Positions 20,985-33,170 of a DNA stretch of 40,872 bases are shown here, one piece after another. Location: positions 1-40,872 of the forward strand of contig JAHBBC010000079.1 in the NCBI GenBank assembly GCA_019915015.1, given 5' to 3'. Below the pieces are notes generated by a model that ran no database searches, was not told the DNA's origin, and was given only the letters and a program-made list of their open reading frames with translations. A program made the translations under genes and the position numbers. The number at the start of each line of letters is the position of its first letter. The first letter of the stretch is position 1. This stretch comes from Auriscalpium vulgare. Its lineage: Eukaryota > Basidiomycota > Agaricomycetes > Russulales > Auriscalpiaceae.

Positions 20985-23900
20985 TCATCGCGGATCCAAT
21001 GACGAGTTTGACGATTTCCTCCTGGCCAAATATGGCTTGGGACCTATGGACGGAGATAACGGGCTCGAGCTCGTTGGGCTGAGTAGACTGTCGATGACGC
21101 CGTTTTCTGTCAAGGTCGGTGTGGACGGCGCTTCCGAAGCCCGGATAGTGGTGATTGATGCAGACGAGGTACGACGAGAGACGTAGGGTCGGGGAGAGGC
21201 TTTGGGGGACTCCGGCGATACGACAGGGGATGTCGGTGCGCTGTTGGCATCGGTTTGGTCGAGGCTCAGCGCCAGATCCTCCACTATGGCGCGAGGAGGG
21301 GGACGCTCCACCATGGCTTCAAGCAACTATCGCAGTAACGTCACGATCAGCTTCCGCGAACGAAGTGGTAATGACGGACACACCTCTATTCGTAATTCCT
21401 CACCGGCATACTCTCCTTCCATCTCTTCCGGACCGAGCAGTTTGTTGCCCTTGCGGAAAACCTCGCCTTCCTCGGCGACCCAGCGTCTAGAACTGGATGT
21501 TATTGAAGCATCAACAACGACCCCATCCTCCTTGGAGGACGTTACGCACCGGTCAGTGGGGGAGCGCTCGTCCTCGCCCACCTCGCCGTCATGTTCGCGC
21601 CCTTCTTCGTCGTCCGATTCCGCGACAACAAAATTAGTGGGGCTCATGACGGGCTCCACAACCTCCGGTTCCGGGGTGCCTTGCCCTTCCCTTTGTCAAT
21701 CTTCGGTGTGGATGGCATTTCTTCCGCATCGTCTTCTATGAGATTGTCAACCTTGCCATTTGGCGAGTGTACATGTCCATTGCCCATCGTGGAGCCTCCC
21801 GGAAACATCCTATGTGCATCTTGATCGAAGCCGACAGGCTTGAGGTCCATGCCCAAGCCTTGAAGCGTGATGCGAGGGCGTGGACTAGCTTGCGCGACCA
21901 TGGACGTGAGGGAATCATTGAGATTGAGCAACTCGTCCAAACGGTCGGTCGCCGTCGGTGATTGGATGATCTCAGCGAGGGCTGGAAGTAGGGACTTCGT
22001 GCGAATCACGAGCTCCGGATCGATGCCCACGATGGGGGATGATGGCTGAGACGACGACGCAGAATTGGACAATGCGTCTTCGAGCTCCTCCTGGTATCGG
22101 CGAGCCTGCAAAACTGTCTGCATCTCCGTCTGTGCGGCTGATGGAGTGAGCGAAGGTTCTGGCGACGCGGTAGGGGTGCGTGACTCGACCTTCTTCTCCT
22201 CGTCCTTCCGGAAAGACTTCGCGAGTTCGCTTTCTTCGATCATACCCCACACACCTTTGCCTTGGCCACGACCGCTCACACCGTTCGCTGCCGTGGACTG
22301 CGTGCTTCGTTCGGCTTCCTCAGTATTCCGCACACAGGTATTCAGAATGTCCCGACACATCCTACAAGACTTGAGCATGCCGTAGAACTGAAGAGCGTAT
22401 GCCGACCTACCTGGCCATCTCCTCGTCATCAGGAGGAATGTTGAGATCGAGACAACGCATGACATGATTTCCCTTCAATCCTGAGCTGAGTGCCATCACC
22501 CCTGCGAGGTCAAGGTTGTCGTTCATCGTGAGATCTAGGTGCAGCAACGACATTGACTCTGGCAAGAACTCTGCCAGAGCGATCGCGCCGGCAGATGTCA
22601 TGGAAGTTGATGAGAGGAAAAGTCGTTTGAGAGCCGTGTTCAGAGTGAATGCAGTTCGCAGCGACTGGACCTGTGCACGGAGATGCCTTAGAATCCAGAA
22701 ATGGGTTTATGCAAGCTTGAACCTACTCCGTCGAGACCTGGGCCACAACAAGGATTCTTGCTAAGGTCGAGAGTTTCCAGACAGGAGTTGTATTTCTGAC
22801 GATGGACTGTCAAAATCTGCAGGTTCAGGAAAGACACAGAAATTACCAGAGCTTCTGCAATCGAAACAAGGCCCTGCACATCCAGCTTATTCTCGCTCAA
22901 GTTCAAGACCTTCAGAGTCCTATTCCGCTTCAGCACCTGTGCGATGTATGTGATACCCGTCTAATGGACGGTTAGTGAACGCGCTGAACGAACGCGTAGC
23001 ATGTCAAAGCCATACCCGTATATCGTTTCCACGAAGGTCGAGCGTTCTGAGCGCACCAAGGCGAGGCAGTGCGTCGAGCGCCCGGACCTTGTCCAGCAGC
23101 GCTGCACTGGGTCCATGATCAGGAACCGTCAGACCGCTTGCTGGAGGCACTGCATGTCGGGTCGTAATACCACCCTGTGCAGAAGATGTGATAAGGGGTA
23201 TTTGTTGCCCCGTCGGAGATAGCGGGTTTGTGGCGGGCGGCGGAGGAACGGCACGTCGTGCACGAGGGATGTAGGGAGTGTATGTTGTCTGGGGGGGCAT
23301 AGCTGTGGGGTGGCGAGGGGGTGGTAAGACGGGCCCAGAGCGGAGAGGAGGGTTTGGAGCAGCTCCGGTCGCGGGCAATGCCGCAAGAGCGGGTGGTGGA
23401 GATATTGGCGGAGTCGAAGGTGCGGAGGATGTGGGACTGGGACTGGGTACGACATCGGGGTAGTCTCTGATCATCAAAGCGATGGCAACCGCGCCGGTCG
23501 CATTGATACGGTTGTACCGCAGAGAAATATTCTTCAGTGAAGAGGTGCGGACAGTGTGGGCTATGCCATCGGGTCAGCAGAGTCCGCCGGGCTACCGAAG
23601 CAGCACTCACCTAATGCCTCCAGCGCCTGTGGCTTCAGAAAGCAGTCGTCGAGCTTCAGAGACGATAAACCATGCTCCGGTGCAGGACGGAGCGCCACGG
23701 CAACGTACTCTATGGACTTCTTGTCCAGAGAATTCTGGGAGAGATCGAGAAACTGAAGGTTCTTTGCCTGCGACGTAATACATTAAATGGTAGGACGGCC
23801 GCACTTGCACGCGGCTTACCTTGCCACAAAGGCACCTATGAGGCGAAATGCAGGTGCTTTGAGCCGTCGATTGGATGCGACTGAGAAGAATGATAACGTG

Positions 23901-24578
23901 CCCGGGATGAGCAGCGCGTGAAGGATTGGTTTCAGTATCTACGCAGTTGTCAGTTGCAAGGCAGGCGGGGAATGAGATTGACACGCACTCGATCATCCAA
24001 ATCACATTCTCTAAAGGTCAGACGTCGCAGACCCCACTCGATTGTGAATACATCGGACAGCGTAGCGGAGGAGGTTGGCGAGAGCTGTACGCCGGAGAAA
24101 TCAACTGTTCTCGGCGACGTGCCTGCTGCAGCCTTGAACGCGGCGGAAATTTCGGGAACTACGGCATCGTCCCTGCTTGCGCAGCATTCCCTGTAGAAGG
24201 ACTCGACCCTCTCGAGCGACCACCAGTCGTCGGCGTCACTTTGACTGACCGAATTGCCGCGCACGACCCGCCTTCGCCGCTCTGCTTCTCTTTGCTCTAT
24301 CGACCGCTTCTCATCTTTCAACGTGGGCATAGACGGGGGGTTCGACGCTGATATTGGATAGACGGTGACGAGCTCTGGGAGTATGAAATGTGCGCGTTTG
24401 AGGGTCTTGTCACCATCGTCGGTTAGTGTGGGCGGCTGATTCTGGGTGGGAGAAACTTGGAGAAACGGGAAAAAAAGGACTGCTGAGGTGGTGGGGGACG
24501 CTTGAGGATTGACCTGCCTGGCGTGGGGATTATGACGGCCGAAGAAGAGGGGGCGTAGGAGGAAGTGGGCGACGCCAT
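20985..24578 (-). CDS. leucine-rich-repeat (RNI-like) protein, PPP1R37-like
   Basis: Large protein with ribonuclease-inhibitor-like repeats flanked by disordered regions; animal PPP1R37 binds protein phosphatase 1. The start MASPTSSYAPSSSAVIIPT is followed by RSILKRPPPP, then LKRAHFILPELVTVYPIS and an Arg/Glu-rich helix (REAERRRRVVRGNSV). LRR text includes LRRLTFRECDLDD, NLQFLDLSQNSLDKKSIEYV, LKNISLRYNRINATGAVAIA, LRTLDLRGNDIRTGITYIA, LKVLNLSENKLDVQGLVSIA, CLETLDLSKNPCCG and LLHLDLTMNDNLDLAGVMAL. A Pro-rich insert (about 23400-23200) interrupts the repeats. The C-terminal third is Ser/Pro/acidic and ends RRKSSNSSLDPR. KRAHF resembles a degenerate phosphatase-1 RVxF site with Ala for Val. Near 24446 the frame must shift by one base between KFLP and TQNQPPT without a plausible intron. 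I did not check the phase of every exon. Confidence 0.8.
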
Positions 24579-24702
24579 GTAGAAAGCCTCTTCCTGCGCG
24601 TCTGTTATCGCAAACAGGGCGTCTAGAATCTACTGTAGATTCATCACAAATCTCCTATTTGGGCACACACGTCCTTGCCAAAATTCAGGGCGAGATATTG
24701 TC

Positions 24703-26952
24703 CTACACAATCTTGAACACCTTCTCGTAGAATCTCCTCTCTGCCTCCAACGCCGTCTTAATGGTATCAGCCTTCACCCATCCGTGCCCCTCTCCCTCGA
24801 ACTGAATGTCTTCCACATGACCGCCTTGCGAACGTATCTTCTCGATGATGATCGCCGCTTGCGCTGGCGGTACGACTTTGTCATCGAGCCCTTGCAGGAT
24901 CTATGGGGTCTCCATCATGAGTGTGAACTCCCGCAGACAAAGCGAGCTGGGCCTTACGAGCAAGGGGACGCGGATCTTCTCGGCGTTATTCACGGGACTC
25001 CTCTCTGCGTAAACATGGGGAATCTCCTCGTAGGTTCCACCCAGCAGTTTGTCCATATACGAGCTTTCAAATTTGTGGGTGTCTTCTGTAAGCTTGATGA
25101 GGTCGCTGATGCCGTAGAGGGAGGTCCCGGCGGCGAATGCATCAGGATAAGCACAGAGTGCAGCGAGCGTAGTATATCCACCCGCCGAACCTCCTCGTAT
25201 CGCCGTGCGGGTGGCGTCCACAAGAGAATGCGGGGAAGCTGCTAGTCGAGTGGCGGCTGCTGCACAATCGGACACGTCTGCGATGCCCCATTGGCCATTG
25301 AGGCGATCACTAGGGACAGACCTTAGTTGCAGGCAGCACGGATGTGGGTTAGCAGCTCACATATATCTGCGACCATACCCACACGATCCGGCATAGTTGA
25401 CATCAAGCCTGTAAAGCAATGTCAGACAATCGATGACGAGCACGAATTTCACATACCAAGCCCAACCTCGGCTCGTGAAGTACTGTTTTGTCCATTCAAG
25501 GCTCTGGTCTGCCATATAGGTCGGTCCTCCGTGGGCGTTGACGATACACGGCGGTTTCTCCGTCGGAGAGTCGCTACCCTCGTAGTCTGGATTGGTGGGA
25601 GGATAGAAGATGACATATAACGGTTTGCCGTCCTCCTGCAGCGTCAAAGGGATAGGCTGGGAGATGACGCCGTCAGGGAAGGGAAGATACTCCATCGACG
25701 ACTTCAGGACCTCGGCGCGTGTCTTGACTGGTGAAGCAGAAGTGTCGCTGAGCGTCAGCCGCACGACGCCATTCGGTTCCTTGGAAGATCCGGCAACGCA
25801 AACAATTGTGGTTGGATCGAGTGCCCGGATTGATGACATGGTGACGAACGAGTTCTCCACTGGCGTGAGGGTCTTCAGCGGAATGCTGTAGTGGTAAAGC
25901 ACGCTTTTGCCACTCGTAAAGGCTGAAAACAAGATGGTGTTCTCGTCGAGGACGTCATAGTAAGAAGCACCCAATTTGTTGGCAGGAAGATTGAAGTCCT
26001 CTCCGAGCGGCGCCAAAAGCAGCGAGCGCTTTTTCGACGACATGGAGTATACCCAAGGATTCTGGAAGCCCGAGTGATCGCACATGAAGATGAGTGTGTC
26101 CGAGTTGAGCCATCTGGGGAACGCCACGCTGACTTCTTTATCATCCCAAGCGAGTGGGACGTCGTCACGGAGAGTGATGCCCGTGCTGGAACCATCGTCT
26201 GGAATGAAGATGGTTGCGACATGGACAGCAGAGCGCTGCCAAGGCATGTCCGGATGACTCCACTCCTGGTACGCTATGCATGAGCCGTCTGGGGAGAATT
26301 TTGGGGCCGCATAGAAGTCTGCGCCTTCAACGACTGTGGTAAGAGATTGCGTCAGAGTGTTGATGATGGAGAGCCGAGTCAACACGGTGGATGGGGTGTC
26401 CTTTGTATGATCCTCGAGGACTGCAACAAGAATATGCTTGTGCACCGGATGCACGTCGAAGTCAGCATATCTAAACGGAACGCCAGCTAATGTGAACCAT
26501 CAGGAAAGCTGATGATGATCCCTGCGGAAAAAGACTGACCAGGTGTAACTGCCTCAGGTTCCTTGCCTGCTTGCGTGCGGTAAACCCGTCCATCTGGAGC
26601 GTGCGAGAAGAAGACCAATCCGTCGTGAACGAGTGCAGATCCTCCTCCGTACTCCTGTACGCGAGTCGTGGCGTTCCAGCCAGCACCGACTACATCCGCG
26701 CCAGCTACGGTGTCCACGATGACGGCGCGCCCGCCCTCCGAAGGCCGCTTCTCAATATGATACACGACGCGTGTGACAGCATCGACAAGAACATCAGTGA
26801 GGGAGATGCTCTGTTGGATGGGTATCGTGATAGCTCGACGTCAAGGTGTGCTCAACCAAATGGTTGTTGGTAGCCCTGCGCACCTTTTGGACTAACGCGT
26901 CTGCTGTGATTGGAGACTTCCAAGTCCCGTACGGTGCCTTGGACAGGGTCAT
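24703..26952 (-). CDS. S9 family serine peptidase (prolyl-oligopeptidase / acylaminoacyl-peptidase type)
   Basis: Alpha/beta-hydrolase peptidase with an N-terminal beta-propeller that cleaves short peptides, probably cytosolic as no signal peptide is seen. MTLSKAPYGTWKSPITADAL starts at 26952. Propeller text follows (VYHIEKRPSEGGRAVIVDT, GGGSALVHDGLVFFSHAPDG, FSPDGSCIAYQEW, WLNSDTLIFMCDHSG). The catalytic domain has VNYAGSCGYGRRYI, the Ser nucleophile in IRGGSAGGYTTLAAL, the Asp in LQGLDDKVVPP and the His in EGEGHGWVKAD, ending FYEKVFKIV. Introns near 26530, 25450, 25360 and 24930 splice in phase. The first intron (donor at about 26883, acceptor near 26837) does not keep phase with the next exon, suggesting a one-base indel or an unrecognised start. 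The stop is 125 bp from the upstream ATG of the LRR gene, head to tail. Confidence 0.88.
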
Positions 26953-27286
26953 CGTCGCGGAAACAACTCGACAAAACGGTTATAGCACAGCAAATTATAA
27001 AGGTGCCAAGCCAAGTGCGGGCGCTTGACAGTCACGTGCCGAGGGCTGAAGCTTGTTTTCGTCGCGATCCTGGAGTCTGGACGCCGATGATTTATGAGGA
27101 GCAGGTGGTGACTAGGCGACTGACAAGAAACCAGAATAGATAACGCAGGCCATATCATCCAGTGAAATAATACGGGTGGCGCGAGCAAATGATGGATTAG
27201 CAGTAGGTGAGTCTAAGGTGAGTAATGTAGTTTGTCAAGACACTGAACAGTAGTAAGTTTAAGACGACTCTGCCATGTGAAGAATA
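26953..27286. other. spacer between two minus-strand genes, no gene recognised
   Basis: Promoter side of the peptidase gene and 3' flank of the glutathione transferase gene. Moderately AT-rich near 26980-27240. No open frame of interest. Confidence 0.45.
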
Positions 27287-28101
27287 TCACAGAACGTCCA
27301 TGTATTCCCTGCATCTCTCCCAAAGACGGGCCCACCGCCCGCCGCTCCATTGACGCATGCGTGCCCATCCGTCGTGCGGCGCAACGCGCTCAACCCATAT
27401 GAGGACCCCGCAGACGGCGAAGTCGGCGTAGGTCAACTCACGCCCCATCGCCACAACCCCGTCACCATCTGATCCCACATTCTTGTCGAGCATCGCCGCA
27501 AGCAAATCCAGTTTCTCTTTCACGGCAACCCAAGCCTGTTCGCGCTGCGGGCCGGGAGTCAAGTATCCCGGAAGGGATGCGGGTGGGGGGCCGCGGAATT
27601 GCGCCTGAACATGAGCGGGCAACCGCATGTGTGTAAGGGGAACCATGACGGCTAGGAGCGGTTGGAGGACAATGTCGTGGAGGTATTGGACAAATACGGA
27701 TTGCATGGCCTTCGAGCCATCGGGAAAAATAGTCCGCGCCGGGAAGGCAGCCTCAAGGTATTCGGCAATGGTAGAGGCGTTGGTCAGGACAATTGGACGT
27801 CCAGATGAGTGTTGGGGAACCACGATGGCGGGTAACGCGTAGAGTGGCCGGCCGTCACGGCTGATAGCCGTCGGGGGTGCGTTTATAGAACGCAGCACCC
27901 GTTCTACGTCGGAAAACTCGACCCATACAGTACGGTATGGGAGCCGCTTATAATTCAGGATTAATCTGCGGAATGGGCAGGTTCAGAATGTGCATGCGAA
28001 GTCGATGAGTTATACGCGCACCTTATCCGCCATATATTCGGGGACCAGGCCTCGGGAGTCAGGGAAGGGACATCATAGAGGGTGATGCTAGGCGGTGGCA
28101 T
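27287..28101 (-). CDS. glutathione S-transferase, LigE/etherase-related fungal class
   Basis: Conjugates or reduces small molecules with glutathione in the cytosol. In wood-decay fungi this class has been linked to lignin-derived phenolics and extractives (family knowledge). Two exons join in phase to 252 residues: 28101-28022 and 27965-27287. The N-terminal thioredoxin-like domain reads MPPPSITLYDVPSLTPEAWS then PNIWRIRLILNYKRLPYRTV, the WSPN-type active-site region of LigE-related enzymes where Ser is the catalytic residue. WVEFSDVE, YALPAIV and the glutathione-binding NASTIAEYLEAAFP follow. The all-helical C-terminal domain includes LTYADFAVCGVLIWVERV, a typical C-terminal-domain helix. 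The length is normal for the class and the gene looks intact. Confidence 0.88.
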
Positions 28102-30800
28102 TGTCGCAGAGAGGATTGGTATGAAAGATGAAATCCAGAGTAAGGAGTCGCATTTATATGGACAGAGACGAGGACACAGAGAGGAATAAGTAGTCGCAAC
28201 CTAAGCGGACAAGCACCTCGAATATGCCGCCGCATCAAATCTAAACATGGAGCCGCTGCGTAGCATCCCTCAACGGAAGGCGTGACTCCGGAGGACTCAC
28301 CGTCTGGACATGTTGTCAGGTCATCCGCCGGGCGTGGGCAGATGCCTCTATTTGGCAACTATCAACCAGGACGACGCTGTGGGGACGTAGGTTTGGTGCT
28401 GTCGTTCTCCCGAAAGTGTCCTAGGACCCGTTTGGCACTGCTGTGCCCGCGACCTGAGTGTCACCGCCCCCCCGCCATTATCTGCCCCGGGCTGTGAGAA
28501 CCAGGGGAGCGAGTGATCCTGAATGTCCGGACTCGGCGTGTCAGCTGCACGAGGCAAGTGAGACGGTCCCGAACACGGTCAGCGCAGTATACCAGAGCTT
28601 GTTACCACAAGGGTTGTCCATTGCAGCGGACGAAGGTTTCGCTCAACGCCCGAAGGATCTATCTGTTGCGGAGTGCGAAAAGACACATGCCGAGGTCGGC
28701 AGACGCCTGGCATCACTGTCAGTGTGCTGCTGGTAGATAATCGCGCTGTCGATACCCTTCTGCAGGATAGTCCGTCTGCTCGGAAATGTGACGACGAGTC
28801 ACACGCAGTTGAACACTGCGCAGGTGTAGTCACCAGAGCACCTGCGCCGAGTCACCTACGAGTGGCATTGAACTCGAGGTTTCCTTCAGGACTCGGTGGG
28901 TATTATATCCCATTTTTGCCTCCCCGAAAGGCGCTATCATCGCAATAAAACGATTCGACGACTGTAGGTATCGAGGTCGCGGTCGCCTCGGCCTTCATAC
29001 TGCCCTCCTAGTACTTATCTCCAGGCTTGACTGTGTCACATAGGCTTATGATCTCATTGACTAGTCTGTCCAAGAAGCCCACCTCTGGGGCATCAAAATG
29101 ACGACAGCCCTCGGCAGCCGCGCAGGGAACTGTGTCATCTAGACTACGCACCAACGGTGGTTCAGTGCGCCGTACGCATAGTCAGCGCTTGTTGAAATGC
29201 AGAGGTACCTCTCGGTGTTCGCTATTCGCGACGGTTGCCCTACTAAACTCAAAGTTGGCACATGGGACTCCGGCGGCCTAGGCTATCCTGTCCTCTGAAA
29301 CATCTTTTAGCGTGCAGGAAGAACGTCCGTGAGTAGTCCACCAATATAATATTGCCTCCGTACTATTTATGGGCGGATGTATCGCAAGGGCTCATCGCGG
29401 TGCTAACCGGGCGGCGCCTGCTGCTGATGCCTTTATTTCTAGCTTTTTGCATAACATGTAACATGGCATGAAACACCGAGTTGATATCATACAGGCCGAT
29501 GCTAACAACGGCCGCCACACGGGCGCTTCATGGGCGCAAGCAGCACCGCTGTGCTGTGCTCCGTCTACATGACAGGCAGGGCTTCGGGGCACCTTGATAT
29601 TAGTGTTCTCAAGATGACTCGAGCGCCACTAGGTCATCGTCGGCGCAGTTGCGGATACGATGTCCCTCCGTCCTTCCTTTCTCCCCCGACACTTGTGAAG
29701 CTGCATTGACCGGGCTGCTACAAGTCCGGGATCTGCTGCACTCCTCGTGGCTGGCGGGGCTCATTATTCGGGCGATCCAGCTCCGAGGCCCTCTCTGTAG
29801 GCGAGTAGGTTCGTGTGGACCAGGACATCCCGAAGAGGTAAACGTCAGAACACCGCGTTTCCTTCCCAAACTAGTGCCCGTTACAGGACGTCTTTTCCTC
29901 CGAGAATGTACCCTGTGAATGCTACCGGCACATGTACGGACTTGTGGGCTTCTTCTCCACCGCCGCGGCATTGTGTGGGACCGATGGTTGGACTCCCGAG
30001 GAGACAAGAGATATTGGGAGGCGCGGAAAACCCGGCAAGTTTCTGGCAGGTGGGTTCCTAGGCCATTGTCGACAGAAACGCCGGTGACACGGAGGTGCGG
30101 GTCAGTCAATATCGACTCTGAAGAACTCCGCGAGTAATACCGCAGCAAGTCGGGTTCGCCTCGTAATAGGGGTGGTTGAACATGCGGCGGCCAGCAACGC
30201 ACATGCTGCGCCGTTCGATGTCGTATGCGACAGCTGCGCCCAAGTGGCCTTGTTGGGCCTCTTGGTCTGCGATGGACGCGCCGTCTCCGGAGGTGAAGGC
30301 TGAGTGAAGCAGACTGAGCCGCAGCAATCCGGCCCTGGGCATTGGAGGTACTTGTATCGCTTCCGGTGAAATTTGTGCGATGCCCACGGCTGGTACGAGT
30401 ATCGCAGCCTCGCAAAACAAGTGTGTGTCTGTCCGACTCTGGGTGCACCCGAGGATAGAGGCTATCCGCTGCGGGAAAGGCCAGTAGGGTAGATGTGCTG
30501 CGCTTGCAGAGCCACAGAGAGAGAGACCCGAAAAGACCGCCGTTGACTCGTCCAGGAGCGGGATACGTGGCGGATGCCAATTTGGTTGCGTCTAGGATAA
30601 TGATTGTTGAACGAAAAGCGTGGGAAAGGGGCGTCGCGTGATGAGGTCCGACGCGACGCGCGCCGCTCACGTGGAGTGCGTCTGTTGATCCCACACAAGG
30701 TTTACAGTTAAACAACGTTCCTCTTGCCCTTCCACTCGTCCGCTCTTTCCCTCCAACCACCTCCATCCCTCTCACACCTGCCGTCGCCTCACCCTTCACA
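28102..30800. other. 2.7-kb stretch without a convincing gene; possible minus-strand exons
   Basis: No recognisable domain on either strand. On the minus strand, two exon-like segments near 29008-29290 read plausibly as protein. The upstream one contains NTERYLCISTSADYAYGALN and ends at a GTGCGT donor. The downstream one reads EGCRHFDAPEVGFLDRLVNE and ends KPGDKY with a stop at 29008-29010. Another minus open frame at 30420-30106 (LVPAVGIAQISPEAIQVPPM) may be related. I cannot connect them into one gene. A 460-codon minus open frame covering 29609-30991 is mostly Arg/Ser/Pro-rich and partly antisense to the next gene, so I treat it as spurious. The last 80 bp are CT-rich and probably promoter. 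Confidence 0.35.
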
Positions 30801-31557
30801 ATGCCTCGCAAGCCTGCTGCTGCATCCACCGACGCTCCCGCCGAGCCCCGTCGCTCGGCACGCATCAAGGACATCCCCAAGGAGGCACCTGCCCCCAAGA
30901 AAGCCGCCAAACCCAGGGCGAAGAAGACTGCTAAGGCTGACGACGCTGTTGATGATGCCGACACTGAGAAGACTGAGAAGCCCAAGTCCACTGCCCGTGG
31001 AAAGAAGCGTGCCGCCGAGGACGACGCGACCGACGCCGCACCCCCGGCGAAGAAGGTGAGCCCCCCCAGATCTCCTCGATGGCCTCCTTTTCCATCGACA
31101 AGTATATGACGAGTTTCTGACGACGTCGTTCTGTCTTTTGTAGACCAAGCCAGAGTCGAAGGCGGCCAAAGCCAAGCCCGACTCCAAGGCCGTGGGCTCC
31201 AAGCCCGCGTCCAAAGCTACTAAGCCAGCATCGAAGGCCGCTTCCAAGCCGCCTTCCAAGGCCGCCTCTGCCAAAGCGCCCTCCCGTGCTGCGTCCCAGA
31301 AGCCAGCATCCAAGGCTTCGCGTGCGGGGAGCCGCAAGCCCGCTTCCAAGGTGTGTTGGCGCCTTATCGGCCCTTTTAAGATCCGAACTAATGACGCCCA
31401 ACAGGCGGAGGCGGACAAAAAAGCTGAGCCTGCAGTCCCTGCTGAGGAGACCATCGCGGAGGAGCCAGAGAATGAGGCAGAAGCTGAAGCAGCTGCCGAG
31501 GTACGCCGTTATCTGTTGATGTGGCAACCCCTTTCCTCACATTCTCTATAGGCATAA
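30801..31557 (+). CDS. lysine/alanine/serine-rich nuclear-type protein, about 187 residues
   Basis: Probably a chromatin-associated, histone-H1-tail-like or AT-hook-like protein judged only by composition; no folded domain is visible. Four exons join in phase: 30801-31055, 31144-31350, 31405-31500 and 31552-31557. The last coding exon holds one codon plus the stop. The N-terminus MPRKPAAASTDAPAEPRRSA leads into ARIKDIPKE, then Lys-rich blocks with bipartite-like nuclear signals (PKKAAKPRAKKTAK, ARGKKRAAE). Exon 2 is a run of imperfect SKPASKA-type repeats. The C-terminus is strongly acidic (EEPENEAEAEAAAE). A CT-rich leader precedes the ATG. Splicing and phase are consistent, so I consider it expressed. 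A similar unnamed family occurs in other mushrooms as far as I recall. Confidence 0.78.
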
Positions 31558-32119
31558 TGAACCGCTATTTCCCTTTATTTGCCTGTCCTCGACGAAGCGG
31601 ACGATGCACACTACGATTATGATACAGCGTCACCCTTGTACAGAACCCGATGTACCACTCCCAGAACGTGTATTCCCCGTCTCCTATCGTCGCAGGTCTT
31701 TCGCTTGTCTATCATCATCCTCGTTGTGTCTCCCTCCTATTTGCTCGTGATTTCTATAGGTCGTCCTTTATCCAGTTGAGTTCGTAAATGAATCGTGTAT
31801 ATTGACATCTCGCGTCGTTGAACAGGAGTCCCACGACAACTGTCCGACGCTGTCCAAGGTCGCGCTATTCGTCGTTTTGTATCAATCGGCCTGCTAAGAG
31901 CTGCGCATTACTTATCGATTATCTTGGTTGCTCGTGTGCTTGTGGTTCCAACGTCTGGCGTAGGATCAGTCGTCTGACTACGTTGCTTTTCGTCACTTGT
32001 TACTAAACTGTTGACCAGCTTTATATCAACAGTGACGACAGGACGTCGTTACAGCATGCGAACTTCTCCACGACATCTCTTTGTCTCGACAGTGCAATGA
32101 CTTTGGATCTCGCAAACCG
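31558..32119. other. intergenic region, no gene recognised
   Basis: 3' flanks of two convergent genes. AT-richer than its neighbours and without a notable open frame. Confidence 0.45.
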
Positions 32120-32688
32120 TCAGCCAAGCCTACACGAAGTTCCACGTTCCGTGTACAAAGGAGCGAAGAATTGGAAAAGGCCCGCGGACAAGTCAAGCCC
32201 AGTGTTGTTGCAAAAGGGGCACTGGACGACCACGTCTTCGTCAAATATTCCCCTCTACAGCGGCTGCCACGTACCTCGTCGACGATGGTTGCCTGGGCCG
32301 ACTTTCCGTTGGCGGTGATAGTGATCCGCTGGAAACGATGTGCGCCGCTCGACCATTGCTTGAAGTTCGTTAATTGCTTAGAGTTCGTTAGCTGGCTGCT
32401 GGATCGACAGACGTGAGGAGCAAACTCATTGCGCTATCGAGCGCGACAACCTGGCAACGGGGTCAGTTGAAAATGACGCCGTGACAAGAGGGAATTGCGC
32501 ACAAAATCGCTGGCAGTATTGACCTGACCGCAGGCTCCCAAGCCGACGTTGTAGAACGTGAGGGTGGCGTCGTCGAAGCGCTTGCTGAGCTCGAAGGACG
32601 AGCCCGTCACGTCTGGTGAGCGCTCTGGGGGAGCCGCCACAGATAGTGACGCAGCGGCGAGGAAACATGAAGTAGCAGAGAGGCGCAT
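32120..32688 (-). pseudogene. decaying copy of a secreted double-psi beta-barrel (RlpA/expansin-like) gene
   Basis: Same exon plan as the copy at 33399-33967. The ATG (MRLSATSCFLAAASLSVAAP) gives a signal peptide, and the barrel starts ATLTFYNVGLGACG. Three defects are visible. The donor after the microexon VVALDSA is ATGAGT where the sister copy has GTGAGT, so that intron is probably not spliced normally. A barrel cysteine is lost, with AHRF replacing AHCF. A net 13-base deletion shortly after FQFFAPL shifts the frame, so the conserved ending GTWNFV is replaced by a short unrelated tail. The promoter and leader are still similar to the intact copy. I call it a pseudogene; a truncated secreted product cannot be excluded. 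Confidence 0.72.
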
Positions 32689-32812
32689 GTTGAAGACGAT
32701 CTGGATTACGAGGCGATCAGCATGGTTGTCACCGGGCTCGCTGCGACTGAAGAAGGCATACCTCGATTTCAGGTCACCCAAGTGCTGCAGATTTGACTAC
32801 AGGAAACGCGGG

Positions 32813-32820
32813 TATTTATA
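32813..32820 (-). promoter_or_regulatory. TATA box of duplicated gene, copy A
   Basis: TATAAATA on the minus strand, about 125 bp upstream of the ATG. A likely leader intron lies between them, with donor GTATGC near 32762 and acceptor CCAG near 32701. The equivalent element in copy B is at 34093-34100. Confidence 0.6.
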
Positions 32821-33170
32821 CTTTGAATCGCATGTATGGTAACTCGCCGGGGTTTACTCCGCAAGCAGAAAAGCTTCTGCAATATCCAGTATAAGTTGGT
32901 CCGTATGGATCGCGTGGACGTTGCTGTTGATGGGAATGAAGGGTGGTCGTTCCAGCAGAAATACGAAAGCTGCTTTCGTTTTGGCGCTACGGGCAGACCG
33001 GAAGACCTATGATATACGCGCTTACTCTGAGGAGACTCGGAGCATGGGTCTCATAGACTCTCAACTTGCAAGTTGCCAAGTTGGCCATCGCCGAAGAATT
33101 CAGAGCTGGCGAACGTGGCTCGGGCGCAAATCTCAGAGTAAGCACCTTCGTGCAACGGGTCAGAATGAGT

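Larger units (their letters stand above)
32110..33170. repeat. tandem segmental duplication, copy A
   Basis: Aligns by eye with 33381-34425 over the entire secreted-protein gene, its leader, TATA box and several hundred bases upstream. Shared text includes GATCTGGATTA (32698/33977), ATACCTCGATTTCAGGTCAC (32759/34038) and ACGGGCAGACCGGAAGAC (32989/34288). The two copies lie about 1.28 kb apart in direct orientation and differ by substitutions and small indels, so the duplication is not brand new. Outer limits are approximate. Confidence 0.8.

Noticed and set aside
29609..30991. 460-codon open frame on the minus strand
   Set aside because: Its first part is antisense to the spliced lysine-rich gene at 30801, and the remainder is Arg/Ser/Pro-rich text without domain, start context or splice sites. 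It looks like a by-product of GC-rich composition.
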